A stretch of 64,000 bases of DNA from Ga0077560 sp046330435 (lineage in GTDB: Bacteria; Actinomycetota; Thermoleophilia; Miltoncostaeales; Miltoncostaeaceae): positions 66,134 to 130,133 of the forward strand of contig JAXLST010000017.1 of NCBI GenBank assembly GCA_046330435.1, written 5' to 3'. Of this stretch, positions 58,808 to 64,000 are shown in pieces; positions within the stretch are counted from its first letter, which is position 1; each line of letters opens with the position of its first letter. A program made the translations under genes and the position numbers. A model generated the notes under the pieces. The model did not search any database. It saw only the letters and a list, made by a program, of their open reading frames with translations, and was not told the origin of the DNA.

Positions 58808-59398
58808 GTGGACGCGCTCCTGATCGTCGACTTCCAGGTGGACTTCTGCCCCGGCGGGGCGCTCGCCGTCGCCGAGGGCGACCGCATCGCCGGGCCCGTG
58901 AACGCCATGGCCGGGCACGTGGACCTGGTGGTGGCCACGCGCGACTGGCATCCCGCGGACCACGGCTCGTTCGCCGGCGCCCAGGTGGACCCCGAGCTGT
59001 GGGACGGCGCGGACCCGCCGGCCATCTGGCCGGTGCACTGCGTTCAGGACACGCCGGGCGCCCAGCTGCACCCCGGTCTGCGGGCGGACCTCGTGGACGT
59101 GGTGGTCGACAAGGGCCTCGACCCGAACAGCCAGGGGTACTCGGCCTTCCAGCACACCGGCCTGGCAGCCGCGCTGCGCGCACGCGGGGTCACGCACCTG
59201 TACGTCGCCGGGCTGGCGACGGACTACTGCGTGCTGAACTCCGTGCACGACGCGCGCGCCGAGGGGTTCGAGGTGACCGTGGTGACCGACGCCGTGCGCG
59301 GCGTGGAGGTCACGCCCGGAGACTCGGAGCGGGCGCTGCGGCGGATGCAGGAGGCCGGGGCCCGCCTGCTGGAGTCCGCCGCGATCCTCGCGAGCTAG
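58808..59398 (+). CDS. pncA: Nicotinamidase/isochorismatase-family amidase
   Basis: The 196-residue protein has the nicotinamidase triad: Asp8 in LLIVDFQVDFCPGGALAV, Lys in VVDKGLDPNSQGYSAF, and Cys in GLATDYCVLNSVHDA. Metal-ligand residues are in RDWHPADHGSF. The enzyme converts nicotinamide to nicotinate for NAD salvage. The start is GTG 58808, 10 bp after the LysR gene. Confidence 0.93.
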   Translation: MDALLIVDFQVDFCPGGALAVAEGDRIAGPVNAMAGHVDLVVATRDWHPADHGSFAGAQVDPELWDGADPPAIWPVHCVQDTPGAQLHPGLRADLVDVVVDKGLDPNSQGYSAFQHTGLAAALRARGVTHLYVAGLATDYCVLNSVHDARAEGFEVTVVTDAVRGVEVTPGDSERALRRMQEAGARLLESAAILAS

Positions 59399-59520
59399 TC
59401 CCGGGCGGCGCGGGCGTACTCGAGGCGCCGGCGCTCCTGGCGGTTGCCGTGCGCGGCGTGGATGAGCGCGGCGGTGCAGGGGACGCCGACCGCTGCGGCG
59501 GCGAGGGCGAACGCGAGCAT
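59395..59520 (-). CDS. Small membrane protein (41 aa) after the YjfB-like gene
   Basis: MLAFALAAAAVGVPCTAALI is followed by a basic cytoplasmic tail (NRQERRRLEYARAA). It has one hydrophobic helix. The ATG lies 7 bp after the YjfB-like stop on the same strand. The ORF overlaps the end of pncA by 4 bp on the opposite strand. No relative recognised. Confidence 0.45.
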   Translation of the reverse strand: MLAFALAAAAVGVPCTAALIHAAHGNRQERRRLEYARAARD

Positions 59521-59527
59521 CGTGCTC

Positions 59528-59692
59528 CTATGCGTAGACGTCGACGGAACCGCCTCGTCCCGGGGCGGGTGCCGCGGGCATCGAGGCGAGCAGCTGCGCG
59601 TTGTTCTGGACGGCCAAGTCCATCGACTTGCGCAGCATCATGAGCTGGGCCTGGCCCAGCGCGTCGGCGGTTCCGGGGGCTTGGATCTCCAC
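59528..59692 (-). CDS. YjfB-type putative motility protein (54 aa)
   Basis: The product reads MEIQAPGTADALGQAQLMML, RKSMDLAVQNNAQLLASMPA and ends SVDVYA. This matches the small YjfB-like motility family: an N-terminal (D/E)IQ start, a central helix with L-x-K-S-x-D and a LL-x-S-M end. In other bacteria members are co-regulated with flagellar genes. No flagellar gene is in the window. GTG 59692 lacks a good RBS; a GATACA lies 6 nt upstream. Confidence 0.65.
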   Translation of the reverse strand: MEIQAPGTADALGQAQLMMLRKSMDLAVQNNAQLLASMPAAPAPGRGGSVDVYA

Positions 59693-59733
59693 GGGGGGTG
59701 TATCGGCAGCCCGGTGCGGCCCCTACACCCCCC
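59693..59733. terminator. 10-bp inverted repeat GGGGGGTGTA/TACACCCCCC
   Basis: The arms at 59693-59702 and 59724-59733 are perfect, separated by 21 nt. It lies between the end of the FN3-like gene and the start of the YjfB-like gene. It may terminate the former, or act as an operator for the latter. Confidence 0.45.
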
Positions 59734-59742
59734 GTGCGCGTC

Positions 59743-61374
59743 TCACCTGCGGACGGCGAACCAGCTCACGCCGAGCGGCTTGGGCGTGTACCGGCGGGAG
59801 GCACCCATGTACGGCCACACGCGCCACACATAGCGGCGGCCCTTGAGGATCTTCTTCCGGGGGAGCGGCAGGGCGTTGCTGCGCGGGAACGCGGTGAGCA
59901 CCTTGATGTACCTGGTGCCGTACACGCGGAACACCTGCACGTTGTAGAGCGTCGCCTTGGGCTGCCGGACCCACCGCAGGGTGGGGGCGGCCTTGAGCCC
60001 GGCGCCGGCCCGGGGCTTCATGCGGCCCGGGTTCTGCACCGGCGGCGTGCGCTTGGCGGGCGTCACCGGCGGCGGGGTGGGCGTCGGAGTCGGGACGGTG
60101 GTGACCGGGATGGAGTCGACCACGAACGACGCCACCGCGCTCCACGCGCCGTTGCGCCCGATCGCGCTGACCTGCCGGACCCGGAAGGTGTAGCTGCCCG
60201 GCGCGAGGGCCGCCGCGGTCATGGTGGTGGCCGGGGTGCTGGTGGGGCCCTGCACGACGTTGCCGGCCGAGGCGATCTCCCACTGGAAGGTCCCGCCCGG
60301 CTCCGCGGGCGTCCACGAGAAGGCGGGCCGCGGGTCGGAGGTGCGTGCGATGGGGTTCACCAGCTTGGGCGCGGCGGGCGCGTTGACCACGAACGTGACT
60401 GCGCGCTGGCCGGTGACCGCCGTGCGGTCGCGCTGGTCCACGAAGGTGACCGACCACTTGGCCGCCCCGGCCGGCAGGTCGTCGACGGGGGTGAACGTGA
60501 CCGGGTTCGTGGTGCCCGACACGGTGAACGTGACCGGGGACCCGTTGGCCGGGGTCACGGTGAGCGTGTAGGCCTTGAGCCCGCTGCCGTCGTCGGCCGG
60601 CGGCGTCCACGAGAACGTGGGCCGGGCGTCGACGGTGGCGTTCACCGCCGGGGCCGAGAGCGCCGGCTTGCCCGGCAGTTCGTCGACCGTGTAGTTGACC
60701 GTCGTGACGCTGGTGTTGCCGGCCAGGTCCTTCGCGGTGACCGCGAACGCCCGGGGTCCGTAGGTGGCGGGCGTGTCGGCCGCGCCGGTGTCGAGGTTCG
60801 CGCCCGCCGCGACCGGGCCCGCGCACGGGTTGACCGGCCACAGGCCCGAGGTCTCGTCCAGCCAGTAACAGGTGTAGGCGGCCTTCACGACGCTACCGGC
60901 GTCGTAGATCGCGCCCGAGGCGGGGGCCGTGACCGACGGCGCGCCGGGGCCCTTCGTGTCGACCTTGAGGTTCACGCCGGGCGACGACTGGAGGATGACG
61001 TTCTGGGCGATCGGCGGCGGCGTGATCCCCGGGAGCGGCACGGGGATGCCGGTGAAGGTCGCGGTGCGGACGATGCCGCCCACCAGCGGGATGCGCGCCG
61101 GCGGCGGGGTGCCGGGGTTCGCCTGCGTGCCCGCCTGGTGGCTGAACACCTCGGGGCTCGCCGGGCAGGTGGTCGTCACGTACCCCGCGGGCGGCGTGCA
61201 CGTGTACGCGGCGGTCACGTTCACGCGGTACCAGCCGTTGTTGCCGGTCACGCCCTCCTGGTACGCGGGGGTGAGCGTGTACGTGAGGTCGGCCGCGGCG
61301 GGCACGGAGGCCGCGGCGAGCGCCAAGGCCGAGACCGCGAGCAGCCGGCGGGGACGGAGTCGATCGGGAGTCAT
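59743..61374 (-). CDS. Secreted protein with Ig/FN3-like repeats
   Basis: The 543-residue protein has a basic N-terminus and a signal peptide (LLAVSALALAAASVPAAA). An N-terminal beta domain with paired Cys (YTCTPPAGYVTTTCP; YTCYWLDETSGLWPVNPC) precedes three Ig/FN3-like modules with repeated RPTFSWTPP/RPAFSWTP segments, a Thr/Pro-rich linker (TTVPTPTPTPPPVTP) and a basic C-terminal domain (LRWVRQPKATLYNVQVFRVY, GRRYVWRVWPY). It is probably cell-surface bound or secreted. No catalytic motif. The gap 61375-61631 appears to hold only promoters. Confidence 0.8.
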   Translation of the reverse strand: MTPDRLRPRRLLAVSALALAAASVPAAADLTYTLTPAYQEGVTGNNGWYRVNVTAAYTCTPPAGYVTTTCPASPEVFSHQAGTQANPGTPPPARIPLVGGIVRTATFTGIPVPLPGITPPPIAQNVILQSSPGVNLKVDTKGPGAPSVTAPASGAIYDAGSVVKAAYTCYWLDETSGLWPVNPCAGPVAAGANLDTGAADTPATYGPRAFAVTAKDLAGNTSVTTVNYTVDELPGKPALSAPAVNATVDARPTFSWTPPADDGSGLKAYTLTVTPANGSPVTFTVSGTTNPVTFTPVDDLPAGAAKWSVTFVDQRDRTAVTGQRAVTFVVNAPAAPKLVNPIARTSDPRPAFSWTPAEPGGTFQWEIASAGNVVQGPTSTPATTMTAAALAPGSYTFRVRQVSAIGRNGAWSAVASFVVDSIPVTTVPTPTPTPPPVTPAKRTPPVQNPGRMKPRAGAGLKAAPTLRWVRQPKATLYNVQVFRVYGTRYIKVLTAFPRSNALPLPRKKILKGRRYVWRVWPYMGASRRYTPKPLGVSWFAVRR

Positions 61375-61631
61375 AGGTCGCTTCCGGGGGTCGGAATCAG
61401 GGTCCGGGTTCCTTCCCTGGGGGCGCCGCACGAAGGCGGGGGCATCATCCCGCATCCAGGCCCCGCTTCGCTCCGGATACTTACCGAATCCCCCCGGGTG
61501 TGCCGCGGCCTGCCGAAAACAAAATGTGAAGAGGCGTGAAAAACCCGTGGACCGGGGCGATTGCGTGGCCGGGCGACTTCTCATACGGTCCGGCGCGGCC
61601 ACGTTCCCCCACGTCCCAGGAGCCCGCCGGG

Positions 61632-62228
61632 ATGAAGGACTTCCTCATCGCCCTCCTCGCGTCCCTGGGCGTGCTCGCCCAGATCGGCGCGGCCGTGCTG
61701 GTGGCCTGCATCGTGGCGTGGCTGGTGAGCCCGTCCGCGCGGGCGGCGCTCGCGGAGCCGCGGGCGCTGCTGCAGCGATGGGGCCTGTGGATCGCCTGGG
61801 CGGTGGCCGTGGTCGCGACCGCCGGCAGCCTGTGGTTCAGCGAGGGCGCGGACTTCATCCCCTGCCGGCTGTGCTGGTTCCAGCGCATCTTCATGTACCC
61901 GCTGGTGATCGTGCTGCTGGTGGGGGCGATCCTGAAGGACCGGCGGGCCTTCTGGTACGCGATCCCGCTGCCGGTGATCGGCCTGCTCATCTCGGTCTAC
62001 CACGTGTACATCGAGCAGAACCCGGAGGCCGAGAGCCAGGGCTGCAAGGTCCAGTCCGCGGTGCCCTGCTCGTTCCGCTGGATCGACAAGTTCGGCTACG
62101 TGACCATCCCCGTGCTCGCCGGCTCGGCGTTCGCGCTGATCGCGCTGCTGCTGGTGGCGTCCCGCCGGCGGGAGGACGCCGCGGCCGGAGCCGTCAGGCC
62201 CCCGCGGCGCGCGGGGCGGGGTGGGTGA
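61632..62228 (+). CDS. DsbB/BdbC-like disulfide bond formation protein
   Basis: The 198-residue protein has five predicted helices. The first redox pair is in PCRLCWFQRIFMYPL (CxxC), followed by YHVYIEQNP, and the second pair is in the loop CKVQSAVPC. This is the DsbB/BdbC arrangement, which passes electrons from an extracytoplasmic DsbA partner to quinone. It has an extra N-terminal helix compared with standard BdbC. No partner DsbA is adjacent. It overlaps the convergent MFS gene by 35 bp. Confidence 0.9.
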   Translation: MKDFLIALLASLGVLAQIGAAVLVACIVAWLVSPSARAALAEPRALLQRWGLWIAWAVAVVATAGSLWFSEGADFIPCRLCWFQRIFMYPLVIVLLVGAILKDRRAFWYAIPLPVIGLLISVYHVYIEQNPEAESQGCKVQSAVPCSFRWIDKFGYVTIPVLAGSAFALIALLLVASRRREDAAAGAVRPPRRAGRGG

Positions 62229-63363
62229 GCGCCAGGCCCGCCGCCGCCAGCGCGAACACGAGGGTGAACGCCGGGCGGATGCCGATGGCGTCCCCCACCG
62301 CCGCCAGCGCGAACGGCGCCACGAGGATCGCGCTGCCCGAGCCCACCGACGCCACCACGCTCGCCCCCTGGGGGTTCGCCGGGGCGGCGCGCATCGCCAG
62401 CGACAGGGCCATGGGGTACAGCACCGAGATCCCGCAGCCGGTGACGAACAGGCCGGCGATGCTCACGGCGGGGGCGAGCGCCGACCAGAACAGCGCCAGG
62501 CCGGCGAGCGCGACGGTGAGGCCGCCGGCCAGCAGGTGCTCGGGCCGCCGGTGCACCGCCAGGCGCCCCCCGGTGACGCGCCCCAGGGCCATGCCGGCGA
62601 CGAACAGGCCCAGCGACGCCCCCGCGGTGCCCTGCCGCATCCCGGTCTCCTCCTGGAGGTAGTCGGGGGCCCAGAACACGATGCAGAACTCGATGCCCAC
62701 CACGGTCACGAGGGTGGCGACCCACCGGAAGTAGGCGGCGGGCAGCCCTCCGGCGGTGGCGTGATGGGGCTCCTCCCCCGCCTCGCCGCGCCCGAGCCCC
62801 GTACGGCCCACGAGCACGGCGAGCACCAGCGCGGCGGGGATGCCGACCGCGATCCCGGTCTCCCACCCCAGGCCGGCCAGCGTCGCGCCGCCCACGGCGA
62901 GCGGCGCGGCGACCCCGGCGGCCGCGGCCGATGCGTTGGCCTCGGCGAGCACCGCGGCCCGGGCGAGCGGCTGGCGGCGCTCCACCAGCACCGGCACCGC
63001 GACCAGCAGGAGCCCGCCGCCCGCGCCGATGCAGGCGCCCGCGACGGCGGCCATCACCGTCTGCGACGCGGTGATCAGCACCACCGCGCCCAGCGCCATG
63101 AGGGCGAGGCACGCGCGCAGCGTGTTCGCGGCGCCCGCGAGCGCCAGGGTCCGGCGGGCCACCAGGGCGGCCGCGATGCCGCCGGCGGCCATCGCCGAGC
63201 CCGCGGTGCCGATCGCCGCGCGGCTCACGTCCAGCTCCTCCCGCAGGGCGTCCAGGGCCGGCCCGAAGCCATAGAGCAGGAACCCGTACATCGCCAGGCA
63301 GCCGTACAGCAGGAGCGCCGCAGCGTCGCGGACGGGTGAGGTGTCGGGCCGGGCGGCGGGAAT
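62194..63363 (-). CDS. Major facilitator superfamily transporter; probable ATT start
   Basis: The 389-residue transporter has 12 predicted helices, with GMALGRVTGGRLAVHRRPEH as the central MFS loop. The first ATG (63291) falls in the middle of the first helix and would delete about half of it. In the same frame the next stop upstream is close, and no ATG, GTG or TTG lies between. An ATT at 63363 is preceded by TAGCGT with 6-nt spacing, the same leaderless layout seen at other genes here, and gives IPAARPDTSPVRDAAALLLY before the helix. CTG codons are possible alternatives. Substrate unknown. Confidence 0.85.
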   Translation of the reverse strand: MPAARPDTSPVRDAAALLLYGCLAMYGFLLYGFGPALDALREELDVSRAAIGTAGSAMAAGGIAAALVARRTLALAGAANTLRACLALMALGAVVLITASQTVMAAVAGACIGAGGGLLLVAVPVLVERRQPLARAAVLAEANASAAAAGVAAPLAVGGATLAGLGWETGIAVGIPAALVLAVLVGRTGLGRGEAGEEPHHATAGGLPAAYFRWVATLVTVVGIEFCIVFWAPDYLQEETGMRQGTAGASLGLFVAGMALGRVTGGRLAVHRRPEHLLAGGLTVALAGLALFWSALAPAVSIAGLFVTGCGISVLYPMALSLAMRAAPANPQGASVVASVGSGSAILVAPFALAAVGDAIGIRPAFTLVFALAAAGLALTHPAPRAAGA

Positions 63364-63369
63364 CGCCCA

Positions 63370-63375
63370 ACGCTA
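63370..63375 (-). promoter_or_regulatory. -10 element TAGCGT before the MFS gene
   Basis: On the minus strand TAGCGT ends 6 nt before the proposed ATT start at 63363. It also contains the TAG that closes the frame upstream. Confidence 0.4.
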
Positions 63376-63509
63376 TCGCCGCCGGACGGGCACCGCCCGT
63401 GACGGCAGGGCTGGCGCCGCCGAGGGCGAAGGCCCGATACTCGGCACCCGGTGCGCCGTCGAGTTCCGCCCGCTGGATGACGGCCGCACGACCACGGAGG
63501 TTGCCCCCG

Positions 63510-64000
63510 ATGACCACCGCGCAGTACGCCGCCGCCCGCTGGACGCCCGCCGGTGTCCTTCGCGTGGGCATGGCCGTCCTCGCGGTCCCGGTCGCCGTGG
63601 CCGGCCACGTGCACACCGCCTTCGGGATCGCGGTGGCCCTCGTGGTATCGCTGCTCATGCGGGAGTTCGCGACGCCCAGCGTGGACCTCGCGGCGGCGCT
63701 GGTGCTCGCGGCGCACGCGCTGGGCTCGGCGGCGGACCTCCCGTCGCGGATCGCCGTGTGGGACGTCACGTTCCACGTCCTGCTGGCCGCCCTCGTCACG
63801 ATCGCGCTCGGGGCGATGCTGCCGCAGCTGCACCTCGCGGGGATGGTGCTGCTGGCCGGCCTGGGCATGGCGGTGGCGCTCGAGTGGGAGGCCCTCGAGT
63901 ACCTGGCCGGCCTGGTGACCGGCGGCTCCGGGAACTCGCTGGCGGCGGCCGGGATAGACCTGGCGGGCGACGCCGTCGGGATCGTCGTGGGCCTGGCGTT
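63510..64000 (+). CDS. Membrane protein, YjdF/DUF2238-like (runs off window)
   Basis: ATG 63510 follows GGAGG at 10 nt and opens a frame with no stop to the window end (163 codons). The visible part has about five helices, with WDVTFHVLLAALVTIALGAM, then ALEWEALEYLAGL and IDLAGDAVGIVVGL. The membrane Asp/His and EWE motifs recall YjdF/DUF2238 membrane proteins of unknown function. It is divergent from the MFS gene. Confidence 0.7.
   Translation, partial: MTTAQYAAARWTPAGVLRVGMAVLAVPVAVAGHVHTAFGIAVALVVSLLMREFATPSVDLAAALVLAAHALGSAADLPSRIAVWDVTFHVLLAALVTIALGAMLPQLHLAGMVLLAGLGMAVALEWEALEYLAGLVTGGSGNSLAAAGIDLAGDAVGIVVGLA

Overview
The window is about 64 kb of very GC-rich DNA. Densely packed genes, many 4-nt ATGA/GTGA stop/start overlaps and frequent GTG starts fit an actinobacterium. 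Several families point to the class Thermoleophilia (Solirubrobacter/Patulibacter-like), but this placement is an inference and no rRNA gene is present to settle it. There is no CRISPR array, insertion sequence, prophage or replication origin that I can see.

Layout. 1-1.75 kb: start of clpP, trigger factor, tRNA-Leu and tRNA-His. 1.8-3.9 kb: cupin, zinc alcohol dehydrogenase and a divergent TetR regulator. 3.9-8.5 kb: a light/DNA-repair neighbourhood with a CarH/LitR-like B12-binding MerR regulator, a broken nhaA, a frameshifted photolyase and a Cys-cluster protein whose upstream region carries 11-bp direct repeats like a CarH operator. 8.6-11.6 kb: bioY, an amidohydrolase and birA. 11.7-15.6 kb: membrane proteins, a LuxR-type response regulator, lipoproteins and a zinc-ribbon protein under a CsoR-like palindrome. 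15.7-20 kb: AAA ATPase, DsbA-like protein, and an ECF sigma factor overlapping a single-pass protein with a SecD-like exported domain. 20-29.6 kb: ExoD, hydrolase, PAS-GAF-GGDEF cyclase, methyltransferase, cupin/PadR pair with twin operators, a membrane spermidine-synthase-like protein and small membrane proteins. 29.7-38.6 kb: two near-identical secreted esterase copies flanking a CSLREA beta-helix gene, then an MMPL exporter and a divergent two-component system. 38.7-40 kb: DUF4258/DUF2283 pair and tRNA-Arg. 40-45 kb: a five-gene peptide/nickel-type ABC operon. 45-55 kb: small conserved proteins, nitroreductase, AraC/RibD-like pair, MutS2, and a soluble globin-coupled chemoreceptor. 54.5-64 kb: an HxlR regulator divergent from an HtrA-like protein, two LysR regulators, nicotinamidase, a YjfB-type protein, a secreted FN3-like protein, a DsbB-like protein, an MFS transporter and an edge-truncated membrane protein.

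Two themes cross the window. First, at least seven genes on the plus strand, and one on the minus strand, have a TANNNT hexamer 6-7 nt before the start codon and no ribosome binding site, which indicates leaderless mRNAs. Second, single-base frameshifts cluster at 4.2-6.4 kb, 9.75 kb, 30.9-34.3 kb and 45 kb. Several are compensating pairs, which suggests uncorrected indels in the assembly more than gene decay.

The most unusual items are the ECF/SecD-like pair, the CarH-type direct repeats beside the photolyase, the HtrA-like protein with a threonine at the usual catalytic serine position and a His-rich loop under a perfect inverted repeat, and the esterase duplication that truncates a beta-helix gene.
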